Part shown: positions 16,800 through 26,024 of the stretch, in pieces
Layout of the letters: each line of letters starts with the position of its first letter
Numbering within the stretch: the stretch's first letter is position 1
Origin: Deltaproteobacteria bacterium
GTDB lineage: Bacteria; Desulfobacterota; Desulfobacteria; Desulfobacterales; UBA5852
Length of the DNA: 64,000 bases
Assembly (NCBI GenBank): GCA_020444045.1
Contig: JAHLLS010000015.1
Location: forward strand, 1-64,000
Direction of reading: 5' to 3'
Notes under the pieces: model-generated
The model's database searches: none
Told to the model about the DNA's origin: nothing
What the model saw: only the letters and a program-made list of their open reading frames with translations
Made by a program: the position numbers and the translations under genes

Positions 16800-18185
16800 A
16801 TGTTTGAACACGAACTTGACAGGTACTGGCGCACGGTGGCCAACACAATCAGCGACGGCATCATGGTCGTGGATGAGCAGGGCATCATCATCTATGTCAA
16901 CGAGGCTTTTGAAGGCATCACCGGGTTTTCAAAAGATGAAATGATCGGCAAGGATTGCTCGGTTTTGAACTGCGACATCTGCCAGGAAGTTCGCGAAAAC
17001 CGGGGCTGCCATTGGTGTGCCCTTTTTCAGGACGGCAATATGCGGCGACGGCGCTGTGTCTTTCGCCATAAAGACGGTCATTCAATCCACGCTCTTAAAA
17101 ACGCTTCAGTTTTTCACGATGACCATGGCAATGTCATTGGGGCGGTGGAAACGGTCACTGACATCACGGACCTGATTGAAAAGGACAACCGCATCGCTGA
17201 ATACCAACAGGAACTGCGGTCTGCGGACAAATTTCAGGGCATCATCGGCGTATCGCCGCAGATGCAGAAAATCTTCGATCTGATCACCAACGCCTCCCGT
17301 TCGGATGCACCGGTCATCATCTATGGCGAAAGCGGGACCGGCAAAGAACTGGTGGCCAGAGCAATCCACCGGCTCAGTGAAAGATTCCGGGGGCCTTATG
17401 TCAAAATAAATTGTGCCGCGCTGACCGAGTCTTTGTTGGAAAGCGAGCTGTTCGGTCATGTCAAGGGGGCCTATACAGGAGCTGTTAAAGACCGGTCCGG
17501 ACGATTTGAAACAGCACATGGAGGAAGTATTTTCCTGGATGAAATCGGGGATCTGCCGCTGGCCACCCAGGTAAAACTACTCCGAGTTCTCGAAGAGAAA
17601 ATCGTTGAACGGGTAGGCGCCAATAGGTCTATTCCGGTTGACGTGCGGATCATCTCGGCCACAAACCGGGACCTTAAGGAACTTATTGGAAGCAGCATTT
17701 TTCGGGAAGATTTATATTTCCGCATTAACGTTATCCCGGTTCACCTCCCGCCGCTGCGCGAAAGGATCGAAGACATCCCGTTGTTGGCGGATGCTTTTTT
17801 TCGTAAGATCCGCCTGAAGGTCAACAAGGAATTCACCGCCATCTCCAGGGAAACCATGGCGGCCCTGATGAATTACACCTGGCCCGGCAACGTGCGCGAG
17901 TTGAAAAGCGCGTTCGAGTACGCCTGCGTCACCTGCCAGGGGGGAACGATTCAACCCGAGCACCTGCCGACGAATATACTCACCGAAAAAAAGACCTCTG
18001 GGTCAATTAAGCGTATATCCATCAGCCGGGAAGAAATAAAAAAAATAGAGCTTATCGAGACCTTGGAAGAGACCGGCGGGAACCAGTCTGCCGCCGCTAA
18101 ACTGCTGGGTGTGACCCGGGTTACGATCTGGAACAGAATGAAACGCTACGGTATCAGCTCTAAGAAGAACATAACCGTAAATTGA
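16800..18185 (+). CDS. Sigma-54-dependent transcriptional activator with cysteine-rich PAS sensor
   Basis: A 461-residue activator: PAS domain (about 1-130), AAA+ domain (about 145-385; Walker A GESGTGKE, sigma-54 contact loop GAYTGA, Walker B in IFLDEIGD, arginine region NVRELKSAFEYA) and a C-terminal Fis-type helix-turn-helix (NQSAAAKLLGVTRVTIWNRM). It has no receiver, so it senses directly. The PAS carries cysteines in CSVLNCDICQE and GCHWCALF, which could hold an Fe-S cluster or sense redox. It is divergent from the MetF/Hdr operon, whose sigma-54 promoter and a palindromic site lie in the shared intergenic region. Control of that operon is inferred from this layout. Confidence 0.9.
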   Translation: MFEHELDRYWRTVANTISDGIMVVDEQGIIIYVNEAFEGITGFSKDEMIGKDCSVLNCDICQEVRENRGCHWCALFQDGNMRRRRCVFRHKDGHSIHALKNASVFHDDHGNVIGAVETVTDITDLIEKDNRIAEYQQELRSADKFQGIIGVSPQMQKIFDLITNASRSDAPVIIYGESGTGKELVARAIHRLSERFRGPYVKINCAALTESLLESELFGHVKGAYTGAVKDRSGRFETAHGGSIFLDEIGDLPLATQVKLLRVLEEKIVERVGANRSIPVDVRIISATNRDLKELIGSSIFREDLYFRINVIPVHLPPLRERIEDIPLLADAFFRKIRLKVNKEFTAISRETMAALMNYTWPGNVRELKSAFEYACVTCQGGTIQPEHLPTNILTEKKTSGSIKRISISREEIKKIELIETLEETGGNQSAAAKLLGVTRVTIWNRMKRYGISSKKNITVN

Positions 18186-18981
18186 AACTCCACCACTTGA
18201 TCTTTCTCCGAAAAAATCTGCAAACAAACATTGTTCCACAGATCCACTGCCATGCACCCCTCGGAGTGTTGCCGGAGCGTTAGCAGAAAGCAGAATTCCG
18301 ATACACGATACCGTCAAGATGGCACCGATGCCGGAGGTGGTTCCAACCCCGCCGCCCTTCAACCGGTTGCCGGATATGACCAAACTGGACCTCCTTTGGG
18401 CGGATAGGTTTGGATGAGGGTATAAAGAGGGGGCAGCGCGATAGGAGCAGGGCGATATGGGTCGCCAACCCCGTTATGGGGGTTCGGGGGTTTTTAGCCT
18501 CGGATAACGCCTTAGGGATGCCATTATGGCGTTAGGACGTCGATAGAGATCCAATGGCAACATTGGCGTTGAAGGACGACATACAATAAGCGCCTGGGCT
18601 ACAAGGCAGGGAGCAGACGGTGAAGGGGAACGTCTCAGGCTCGATTTGCAGCGATCGGTTGGATCAATAAAGCCATAGACGCCAAAAATTTGCAGAAACA
18701 TGCACAACAATGATAAAAATCGTGGGCCGGGTATCCATTTTGCGAAGCAGGATGATCTGGTTTTAGCGTGTTTCAGGATACGAAAATGCCGCCAGGCGCT
18801 TCCTTATGCAAAAAATAGCCGGTGGAGGTTTTATGGGCCATCCGGTGGCGTGTTATCGGGTGTTGAAGGCTGGCGGCTTAACACTATAGTAATCACGATT
18901 AGGGCGATGGCTATCGCCAAACGAAAAATGGATCGGTTCGATGGGCGGCCTTTCGGGATCAAAGCCGGTTCGCACCTGGGA
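18186..18981. other. 796-base stretch without a convincing gene
   Basis: No frame here has a good start, ribosome site or recognisable protein. It lies between the end of the sigma-54 activator and the convergent end of the ligase gene. Hairpins are present: AACCCC-GTTATG-GGGGTT near 18472-18488, followed shortly by a T-run at 18492-18496, which could end the activator transcript; TAACGCC/GGCGTTA with a 16-base gap near 18505-18535; and GGCGAT-GGCT-ATCGCC near 18902-18918. It may be decayed DNA. Nothing more can be supported. Confidence 0.4.
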
Positions 18982-20799
18982 TCAGCCGGCCGATGATCGG
19001 GTATACATCCCTTCGATAAGATCCTCGAAAGCCTTGTGCACGTATTTGCGCTTGACCTTCATGGTGGGGGTGACCTCGCCGTCTTCCTCGTAGAGCTTCT
19101 TGGGCAGGATGGTGAATTTGCGGACGTTTTCCACCCGGGCCACCTGGGTATTGACCTGATCGACTTCCGCCTGGATCAGTTTGCGGATATCCTCATCGAG
19201 GGTCAGGTCTTTGTAGGTCGCAAACTGGATTTTGTGATCCTGGGCGTATTTGATGACATTGTCCTCGTCGATCATGACGAGCGCGGTCAGGTATTTGCGC
19301 CGATCGCCGATCACGACGGCATCGTTGATGTAGATGCTGGCCTTGAGCTTGTTTTCGATATACTGGGGGGTGATGTTTTTGCCGCCGGCGGTGACGATGA
19401 TGTCTTTTTTGCGATCGGTGATGCGCAGATACCCGTCTTCGTCCAGTTCCCCCACGTCGCCCGAATAGAGCCAGCCGTCCTGAAGCGTTTCCCGGGTTGC
19501 GTCTTCGTTCTTGTAATACCCCTTGAACACGCCGGGCGACTTGACCAGGATTTCACCGTCTTCGGCGATGCGCACTTGAGCACCGTGCAACGGTGGACCC
19601 ACCATGCCGAATTTGACCCGGTCGGCCTTGGCGATGCAGGTAACGCCGGTGCCCTCGGTCTGTCCGTAGCCTTCCACCAGGTTGACACCGATGGACTGAA
19701 AATGGTGCAGAACGTCGGGGGAAATAGGGGCGGCCCCAGAATAGGCGATGCGGATGCGGTCCAGTCCCATGCGTTTTTTAAGTTTGCGCAGCACGGCGAA
19801 GTGGGCCAGGCCGAACATCAGGCGCAGGTAGGCCGGCAGGGGGTGAAAGTTCATGATGCGGTCCGCCCGTTTTTTACCCACCGACAGGGCCAGATTGAAA
19901 ACCAGACGTTTAAACCAGGTGGCGTCCGACATCCGTATGGTGGTCGCCGAGGCATATTTTTCCCAGACCCGCGGCACGGCATAGCCCACCGTCGGCGACA
20001 CTTCGACCATGTTGTCCGTGACGGTGTCCGGTTTTTCGACGAAATTGACCACATAGCCATGGGTGATATGGGCGAAGACCGAGAAGAGCCGCTCGAAGAT
20101 ATGGCAGAGGGGCAAAAACGAGAGCACCTCGTCGCTGCGATGGATGGGGTTGTCGTGGGTGACGGCCCGGGCCATCCAGGTCACATTGCGGTGAGTCAGC
20201 ATGGCACCCTTGGGGGGGCCGGTGGTCCCCGAGGTATAGATCAAAACGGACAGGTCATCGGGGTTAATGTGCTGCATGCGCTGGGCCAGGGCATCCGGGG
20301 CATTCTCTAAGGCGTGGCGTCCGGCCTCCTGGAGCGCTTCGAAAGTCATTACCAGGGGGTCTTCGAATTGCTGCAGGCCTTCCAGGTCCCAGACGATGAT
20401 TTTGCGCAGGGACGGGGCCTGATCGCGGAACATGAGCCATTTGTCAAGTTGCTCCTCATTTTCCACAAAAAGAAAGGTCGTCTCGGCGTGGTCCACGATA
20501 AACTGGACCTGCTGCCAGGCATTGGTGGCGTAAATTCCTACCGATACACCGCCGGCGCATTGCACGGCCATGTCGGCCAGCACCCATTCGGGGCAGTTGT
20601 CGCCGATGATGCCGACGCACTCGCCGGGTTGCAGCCCCATGGCGATCAGGGCCGATCCGATCTGCCGAACCTGTTCAAAATAGGTCTGCCAGGACATATC
20701 GCGCCAGAGGCCGAAGGTTTTCTGGCGCAGGGCGACCCGTTCCGGTTGACGCGCCACCGTTTGTTCGAAAATCTTGGGGGTTGTATCGGCCGCCGTCAT
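18982..20799 (-). CDS. AMP-forming acyl-CoA synthetase (long-chain fatty-acid-CoA ligase type)
   Basis: A 605-residue adenylate-forming ligase. The start at 20799 is set by GGAGGTGAT just upstream, which overlaps the livF stop; a longer frame from 20856 would overlap livF. Motifs: phosphate loop YTSGTTGPPKGAM (residues 188-200), GYGQTEGTG, YSGDVGELDEDGYLRITDRKKD and the C-terminal lysine region (PTMKVKRKYV). It would activate a carboxylic acid to its CoA thioester in the cytoplasm. As the last gene of a branched-chain-type ABC transporter operon, it probably activates the acid that the transporter imports. The substrate (fatty, branched or aromatic acid) cannot be read from the sequence. Confidence 0.88.
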   Translation of the reverse strand: MTAADTTPKIFEQTVARQPERVALRQKTFGLWRDMSWQTYFEQVRQIGSALIAMGLQPGECVGIIGDNCPEWVLADMAVQCAGGVSVGIYATNAWQQVQFIVDHAETTFLFVENEEQLDKWLMFRDQAPSLRKIIVWDLEGLQQFEDPLVMTFEALQEAGRHALENAPDALAQRMQHINPDDLSVLIYTSGTTGPPKGAMLTHRNVTWMARAVTHDNPIHRSDEVLSFLPLCHIFERLFSVFAHITHGYVVNFVEKPDTVTDNMVEVSPTVGYAVPRVWEKYASATTIRMSDATWFKRLVFNLALSVGKKRADRIMNFHPLPAYLRLMFGLAHFAVLRKLKKRMGLDRIRIAYSGAAPISPDVLHHFQSIGVNLVEGYGQTEGTGVTCIAKADRVKFGMVGPPLHGAQVRIAEDGEILVKSPGVFKGYYKNEDATRETLQDGWLYSGDVGELDEDGYLRITDRKKDIIVTAGGKNITPQYIENKLKASIYINDAVVIGDRRKYLTALVMIDEDNVIKYAQDHKIQFATYKDLTLDEDIRKLIQAEVDQVNTQVARVENVRKFTILPKKLYEEDGEVTPTMKVKRKYVHKAFEDLIEGMYTRSSAG

Positions 20800-20800
20800 A

Positions 20801-21577
20801 TCACCTCCACCGCCGTTTGCGTTTCCATCGTTGGTAGCCTTTGGCCGATGATTCATCCTGCATGCCGAGATAGAATTCCTTCACGTTGGGGTCGTTCAGG
20901 AGTTCTTCGGACGGTCCCTTCATGACGAAGCGCCCGTTTTCAAGGATCAGGCCCGTATCGGCGATGTTGAGGGCCATGCGGGCGTTTTGCTCGACAAGCA
21001 GAATCGTTACCCCCTCGGCATTGATTTGGGTGATGATGCGGAAGATGTCCTTGACCAGCAGCGGGGAGAGCCCCAGGGAGGGTTCGTCCAGGCAGAGCAG
21101 CCTGGGGCGGCTCATCAAGGCCCGGCCGATGGCCAACATCTGCTGTTCGCCGCCCGAGAGGGTGCCGGCCCACTGGTGGGTGCGGTTGGCCAGAATCGGG
21201 AAATAGTCGTACACCCGTTCGAAATCCTGCCGGATACCGTCCCGATCCCGGCGGACATAGGCCCCCATGAGCAGGTTTTCTCGGACACTGAGTTCTTCGA
21301 ACACCTCGCGCCCCTCGGGGACATAAGAGATGCCGCGTCGAACGATGTCTTCCGTGTCGCGGCCGTCGATGCGCTGGCCTTCGAACAGGATGGAGCCTTT
21401 GTCGGGCTGGTCTTCGATCAGGCCCATCAGCGTTTTGAGAATGGTGGACTTGCCGGCGCCGTTGTTGCCTAAAATCGCGGTGACACTCCCTTCCATAACG
21501 GTCAGGGAGGCGCCCCGGATGGCATAGATCAGATCGTAGTAGGTTTCGATGTTCCGGATTTCAAGCAGCGGATTCAC
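20801..21577 (-). CDS. livF: Branched-chain-type ABC transporter ATPase, LivF family
   Basis: A 258-residue ATPase with Walker A GNNGAGKST, signature LSGGEQQMLAIGRALM and Walker B LLCLDEPSLGLSP. Its length and the MNPLLEIRNIETYYDLIYAIRGASL start are LivF-like. It overlaps the end of livG by 17 bases and its stop sits in the ribosome site of the ligase gene, so the three are translated together. It energises import with LivG on the cytoplasmic side of LivHM. The C-terminal tail (KGYQRWKRKRRWR) is unusually basic. Confidence 0.92.
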   Translation of the reverse strand: MNPLLEIRNIETYYDLIYAIRGASLTVMEGSVTAILGNNGAGKSTILKTLMGLIEDQPDKGSILFEGQRIDGRDTEDIVRRGISYVPEGREVFEELSVRENLLMGAYVRRDRDGIRQDFERVYDYFPILANRTHQWAGTLSGGEQQMLAIGRALMSRPRLLCLDEPSLGLSPLLVKDIFRIITQINAEGVTILLVEQNARMALNIADTGLILENGRFVMKGPSEELLNDPNVKEFYLGMQDESSAKGYQRWKRKRRWR

Positions 21578-22352
21578 GGTCGTCCTCTTCTCCCAGATAA
21601 GCCTTGAGCACTTCGGGATGACGGCGGACCTCGTCGGCCGTGCCGGTTACAATGGGCTGGCCGAAGTTGATGGCCAGGATGCGATCGGAGATGTCCATGA
21701 CCATGCGCATGTCGTGCTCGATCAGAAGGATGGTGATGCCCAGATCGTCCTGGATATCCTTGATCCAGAAAATCATGTCCTGTTTTTCTTCAGACGTCAT
21801 GCCGGCGCAGGGTTCGTCCAACAGCAGCAGCTTGGGTTCCAGGGCCAGGGCCCGGGCCAATTCCACCATTTTCTGGGTGCCGTAGGGCAACCCCCCCACC
21901 AGCTTGCCGCGCACGGACTGCAGCTGCAGAAGGTCGATGATTTCTTCCACCCGCCGGCGGTGGGACCGTTCTTCCCGTCCGGCAAAGGAGCGCCTCCCCC
22001 ACATGCAAGCCCCCCGGAACAGGCCGGTTCGCATGAAGACATGCCGTCCCAGCATGATGTTTTCCATGGTGGTCATGTTGGCAAAGAGCTCGATGTTCTG
22101 GAAGGTCCGGGCGATTCCCAGACGGGCGATCTGATCCGGCCGCAGGCCCTGGATTTCCCGTCCGTCAAAGCGGATGGTGCCGGTATCGGGATGGTAGATG
22201 CCGTTGATGCAGTTGAAAAGAGTGGTCTTGCCTGCCCCGTTGGGCCCGATGATGGCAAAGACCTCCTTCTCCTGTACGTCGAAACGGATTTTTTGCAGGG
22301 CTTGCAGGCCCCCGAAGGAGATGGCCAGATTGTCGATGCTGAAGAAGGACAT
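21561..22352 (-). CDS. livG: Branched-chain-type ABC transporter ATPase, LivG family
   Basis: A 263-residue ATPase: Walker A GPNGAGKTT, signature GLPYGTQKMVELARALA (LivG-type, with YGTQKM where LSGGQ is usual), Walker B LLLLDEPCAGMTSEE, and EHDMRMVMDISDRI. LivG pairs with LivF to drive the LivHM permease. It lies 289 bases downstream of livK, separated by a long inverted repeat that may lower its expression relative to the binding protein. Confidence 0.92.
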   Translation of the reverse strand: MSFFSIDNLAISFGGLQALQKIRFDVQEKEVFAIIGPNGAGKTTLFNCINGIYHPDTGTIRFDGREIQGLRPDQIARLGIARTFQNIELFANMTTMENIMLGRHVFMRTGLFRGACMWGRRSFAGREERSHRRRVEEIIDLLQLQSVRGKLVGGLPYGTQKMVELARALALEPKLLLLDEPCAGMTSEEKQDMIFWIKDIQDDLGITILLIEHDMRMVMDISDRILAINFGQPIVTGTADEVRRHPEVLKAYLGEEDDRESAA

Positions 22353-22432
22353 GAATCGTCACACTTTGTTATTCGCTTAAATCGTTCATTCTCTTCCACG
22401 TGGCAGAAAACGAACCAAAAGAAGACGCCCGC

Positions 22433-22563
22433 GTCACGAGCTTTTCAGGAACGCCTGTGCGTCGAGATCACGGCCGGACGTGCCGAAACTCACCCTGCGT
22501 CTGCAGTGCTCAGACAGTCGCCGCGTCTTTATCGTCCGTGACCTCGATGCTCGGCCTCGTGAC
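22433..22563. repeat. Long imperfect inverted repeat between livK and livG
   Basis: Outer arms GTCACGAG (22433-22440) and CTCGTGAC (22556-22563) are exact complements. Inner arms CGTCGAGATCACGG-CCGGACG (22460-22480) and CGTCCGTGACCTCGATG (22533-22549) pair with a few mismatches. A small GTCTG/CAGAC hairpin sits near the tip. A 131-base folded RNA is likely; it may act as a processing or attenuation site between binding-protein and ATPase genes. Confidence 0.6.
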
Positions 22564-22641
22564 AAAGGGGATAACCGAAAACACCTGCCAAAATCTAAAA
22601 GATAACAAATGGGGGCAAAAATCGTCGATTAGCTGCGCTGG

Positions 22642-23835
22642 TTATTCGATCGTGGCCCAATCGGTTAACTGCTTGCTTTTGCCACCCGCCATGCACTGGA
22701 CCAAGAAGACTTCATCCTGACCCTGACGGCAGCTTGGATCGTTGGGGTCAAAGGGTTTGTAACTTATTTTGCCGCTGATGCCCTTGAAATCCTTGAGGCC
22801 TTCCAACGCCTCAACCAGACGCTCCCGGGTCAGGTCCGGCCCGCAACGCCGGATGGCTTCCACCAGTGGTTCGGCCCAGACGATACCGGCCGTATAGAAC
22901 ACGCCCCACCGTTCCCCCTTGGCGGCGTACTGGTCAAAGGCCTCCTGTTTGTAGGTCCGCATCAGCGGAAAGTCGGAATCTGGAAGCTCGCCGAAGGAGG
23001 CCGCAATCACGCCTTCCCAGGCTCCCTTGCTGATGTGCATCATAAGGGGGAAGTCGGAGCAGGTGCTCGTGCTCATGAATTGCGGGGTGAACCGCATGGC
23101 CTTGCTGATGCCCACCGTCATGACGGCGTGTTTGACCGTGGTCCACAGCAGCACCACATCCGCATCGGATTTCTTGAGCTGCATCACATGGGGCTTGAGG
23201 TCGCCGTCGGTGAGGTTGACCGGCACCTCGGCCACCAGTTCCAGACCGTGGCGGGCCAGTTCTTCTTTGGCGCCCATAAGGCCGTTTTTGCCATAGTCGT
23301 CGTTCTGATAGATGATGGCGATCTTCTTTTTGCCCATGTTGGCTACGGCATACCGGCAGAGGGCCTTGGCTTCGATTTCATAAAGGGGATAGACCGCAAA
23401 TAGGTATTTGGCGGGCGGATCGATCCAGTGGCGCGAGCCCGCCGAGGGGCCCACCCAGGGCACGCCGCGCTCCATCAGATAATCGCGCACCGCCAGCCCG
23501 GGGGCCGTACCCACCCCGCCGACCCACGCAAAGATACCCACGCCTTCCTGCAGTTCCTTGACACCCGCCTTGGTTTTGGCCGGATTGTAGGCATCGTCGA
23601 ACATGTGGTAGACGATCTTGCGGCCGTTGATGCCGCCGCGCGCGTTGATCATCTTGAAATAGGCGTCCGTACCCCGGGCGACAGAACCCCAGGCCGCGGC
23701 CGGGCCGGTCTGCGGGCCCCACTGACCGATGTGGATTTCCGTAGCGGTGACGCCTTCTTCGGCGGTGGCCCCGGTAACGAGGCCCAACAGGACGATGACG
23801 GCCGATAGTAATAGCACCAGTCCATTTCTTCTCAT
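22642..23835 (-). CDS. livK: Periplasmic substrate-binding protein of the branched-chain-type ABC transporter
   Basis: A 397-residue binding protein with a signal peptide (MRRNGLVLLLSAVIVLLGLV, processing near ATAEEG) and the family pattern of two lobes: TEIHIGQWGPQTGPAA, GINGRKIVYHMFDD, a GVPWVGPSAGSRHW segment in the ligand cleft, and IAIIYQNDDYGKNG at the lobe hinge. Members bind amino acids, amides, or aromatic and fatty acids. The co-encoded CoA ligase suggests a carboxylic acid ligand here. It is the third gene after livM and livH. Confidence 0.9.
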   Translation of the reverse strand: MRRNGLVLLLSAVIVLLGLVTGATAEEGVTATEIHIGQWGPQTGPAAAWGSVARGTDAYFKMINARGGINGRKIVYHMFDDAYNPAKTKAGVKELQEGVGIFAWVGGVGTAPGLAVRDYLMERGVPWVGPSAGSRHWIDPPAKYLFAVYPLYEIEAKALCRYAVANMGKKKIAIIYQNDDYGKNGLMGAKEELARHGLELVAEVPVNLTDGDLKPHVMQLKKSDADVVLLWTTVKHAVMTVGISKAMRFTPQFMSTSTCSDFPLMMHISKGAWEGVIAASFGELPDSDFPLMRTYKQEAFDQYAAKGERWGVFYTAGIVWAEPLVEAIRRCGPDLTRERLVEALEGLKDFKGISGKISYKPFDPNDPSCRQGQDEVFLVQCMAGGKSKQLTDWATIE

Positions 23836-23884
23836 GGTCGCCTCCTTTGGTTGACTGCGATGGGGGATGATCCGCCCATCGGGG

Positions 23885-24760
23885 TTATACTTTTTTGACG
23901 TAGTGGCGTGCGAAGAGGCCGCTCGGGCGGATGCACAGCATCAGCACGATCACGACAAACGCCACAACGGACTTGAACTCGATGGATATATAGCCGCCGA
24001 AGAGGTTTTCGATGATCCCCAACAGGTAGGCCCCGAAAATGGCGCCCGGAAGCGAGGTCATGCCCCCCATGACGGCGGCGGCAAAGCCCTTCAGCATGGG
24101 GTCCCACATCATATAGGGCTGCATGATGACGGGCGAGATCAAAAGGCCCGCCGAGGCCCCTACCAGTGACGATATGCCCCATGTGGCCATCAGGACACGT
24201 TTGGTGCGAATGCCCATGATGCGGGCCGCCACCGGATTCTGTTGGGTGGCTTTCATGGCCATGCCCAGGCGCGAAAAGCGAAAGAACAGGAACAGGACAA
24301 TCATGGCGCAGAGGGCCACGATCAGGGTCAGGATTTCCAGGGTACTAACGAAGAAGTCACCGATCATCACACTGTCGTAAGGTGAGATGGGAAACGGCAT
24401 GCTTTTCTGTTCGGCCCCGAACTTCCATGACACCAGGCCCATCAGGATCATTTCGAGGCCGATGGTGATGATGATCATTCCCAGGACGCTGGGGTCTTTG
24501 GCCCGGCGCAGAACGGTAAACTCGAGAACGCAGCCCAGCACCACCGCAAACACCAGGGACAGGGGGAACGCCATGTAGCTTGGGAATTGATACTGTTCCA
24601 GCAGCATGTAGGCCACATAGGTGGAGATCAGGGCCATTTCCCCCTGGGCGAAGTTGGGCACTTCCGAGGTCTTGTAGATGATGACCATGGCCAGGCCCAG
24701 AAGGGCGTAGGAACTGCCCACGGCAACCCCGTTGATCAGCATCTGGATAAAGTCGATCAT
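23885..24760 (-). CDS. livH: Branched-chain-type ABC transporter permease, LivH family
   Basis: A 291-residue integral membrane protein with about eight hydrophobic segments, beginning MIDFIQMLINGVAVGSSYALLGLAM, which is typical of LivH. It carries the LGMAMKATQQNPVAARIMGI segment, the permease loop that contacts the ATPase. It forms the channel with LivM. It lies 13 bases from livM and 49 bases ahead of livK in one operon. Confidence 0.92.
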   Translation of the reverse strand: MIDFIQMLINGVAVGSSYALLGLAMVIIYKTSEVPNFAQGEMALISTYVAYMLLEQYQFPSYMAFPLSLVFAVVLGCVLEFTVLRRAKDPSVLGMIIITIGLEMILMGLVSWKFGAEQKSMPFPISPYDSVMIGDFFVSTLEILTLIVALCAMIVLFLFFRFSRLGMAMKATQQNPVAARIMGIRTKRVLMATWGISSLVGASAGLLISPVIMQPYMMWDPMLKGFAAAVMGGMTSLPGAIFGAYLLGIIENLFGGYISIEFKSVVAFVVIVLMLCIRPSGLFARHYVKKV

Positions 24761-24773
24761 GGTAAATCCTTTT

Positions 24774-25823
24774 TCAGAACGGCCATGTTTTCCAGTATTT
24801 TTTGGCCCTGATCCAGAAACCGAAAAGCCCCAGCGGCTCGAAAAGCATAATCAGCACCATGATAGTGCCGAAAACGATCAACTGGATATTGGATACCCCG
24901 GTGATGGAAAACCATTCCTGGGACAGTGCCTCCAGCCATGTGCCCAGATAGGGGATTTCCAGAATGTTGCGCAGCTGCAGGTCCAGCCAGCCCAGCAGGC
25001 AAGCTCCGGTGATGGCGCCCATGATTGAGCCCAGACCACCCACCACCACCATGGCCAGAAACATGATGGACATCAGCAGGGTGAAAATCTCCGGTTCGAT
25101 GAAACGCAGCACAAAGGCGTAGAGCCCGCCGCCGATGCCGGCGTAGAAGGCACTGATGGCAAAGGCCAGGGTTTTGTAGCCCATGATGTTGACACCCAGA
25201 GTTTCCGCCGCGATTTCCGCATCTCGGATGGCAATCAGCGCACGACCAACCTTGGTTTTGGTCAGGTTGCGGGCGGCAACGGCCAGCAGGACGGTGATGG
25301 GAATCAAAAGAAAGTAGAAGTCACGGTCGCTTTCCAGATGCCAGGGCCCGATGATCAGGTCGGGCGTGTGCAATCCCTGGCGGCCGCCGAAAAGTTCGAT
25401 GCGTCCGATGATCTGGGTAATGGTCAGGCCGAATCCCAGGGTCGCAATGGCCAGATAGGGGCCTTCTAAGCGCAGTGCCGGCAGCCCCAGCAGAAACCCG
25501 AAGGCTGCGGCGATCAGGGCAGCCAGAATCAGGGCCGGAATGAAGGGCAGGTGGGCCTCGGACATCAGAATCACGGTGCCATAGGCGCCGATTGCAAAAA
25601 AACCGGCGTGGCCCAGGGAGACTTGCCCGGCATAGCCCACCAGGATGTTCAGGCCGATCACCACGATGACATTGATGGCCAGGAAATTGGCCATGTAGAT
25701 GGTGTAGGAGGTTGCCAAAAATGGAAAGACCGCCAGGCCGATCAGAAGGGCGGTCAGCCAGAAGACGACGACGCCCGATGTGCAGAGCTGGACATCCTCA
25801 TAGTAATCCCGTTTCATATCCAT
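24774..25823 (-). CDS. livM: Branched-chain-type ABC transporter permease, LivM family
   Basis: A 349-residue membrane protein with about nine hydrophobic segments and LivM features: LAINVIVVIGLNILVGYAGQ, SLGHAGFFAIGAYG, and the ATPase-contact loop GRALIAIRDAEIAAETLG. It is the first gene of the transporter operon; a plausible sigma-70 promoter lies about 80 bases upstream. The start ATG at 25823 is in frame with a second ATG two codons on (MDMKRDYYEDV), and either could be used. Confidence 0.92.
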   Translation of the reverse strand: MDMKRDYYEDVQLCTSGVVVFWLTALLIGLAVFPFLATSYTIYMANFLAINVIVVIGLNILVGYAGQVSLGHAGFFAIGAYGTVILMSEAHLPFIPALILAALIAAAFGFLLGLPALRLEGPYLAIATLGFGLTITQIIGRIELFGGRQGLHTPDLIIGPWHLESDRDFYFLLIPITVLLAVAARNLTKTKVGRALIAIRDAEIAAETLGVNIMGYKTLAFAISAFYAGIGGGLYAFVLRFIEPEIFTLLMSIMFLAMVVVGGLGSIMGAITGACLLGWLDLQLRNILEIPYLGTWLEALSQEWFSITGVSNIQLIVFGTIMVLIMLFEPLGLFGFWIRAKKYWKTWPF

Positions 25824-25902
25824 CTTGGTGGGTTCCGGGGTGGGTCAGCTGATTCGTTTTGGGTTGGGTTAGCCGGCTATGCCGTCGAGACTTAGGTCGG
25901 AG

Positions 25903-25929
25903 AGTATAAAATTGCGCGTAAGCTGTCAA
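25903..25929 (-). promoter_or_regulatory. Possible sigma-70 promoter of the liv operon
   Basis: On the minus strand TTGACA (25929-25924) and TATACT (25908-25903) are near-consensus -35 and -10 boxes with a 15-base spacer, shorter than the usual 17. It lies 80 bases before the livM start in AT-rich DNA. Confidence 0.45.
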
Positions 25930-26024
25930 TATAAAATCGATCAAAATTCAGTAAATGAATATGCTTCATGCTGGGGTGGCCAGAGAAAATTGGCCGACGA
26001 TTTTCGGCAGCGATACGTCGATCA

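Noticed and set aside
18500..18540. Integron attC-like arms (TAACGCC/GGCGTTA)
   Set aside because: The total length (about 32 bases) is too short, the arms do not match the attC inner boxes, and no integrase or gene-cassette structure is present.
18700..18996. Short frame of 98 codons in the gap after the sigma-54 activator
   Set aside because: No ribosome site, mixed composition and no recognisable motif; overlaps the end of the ligase gene.
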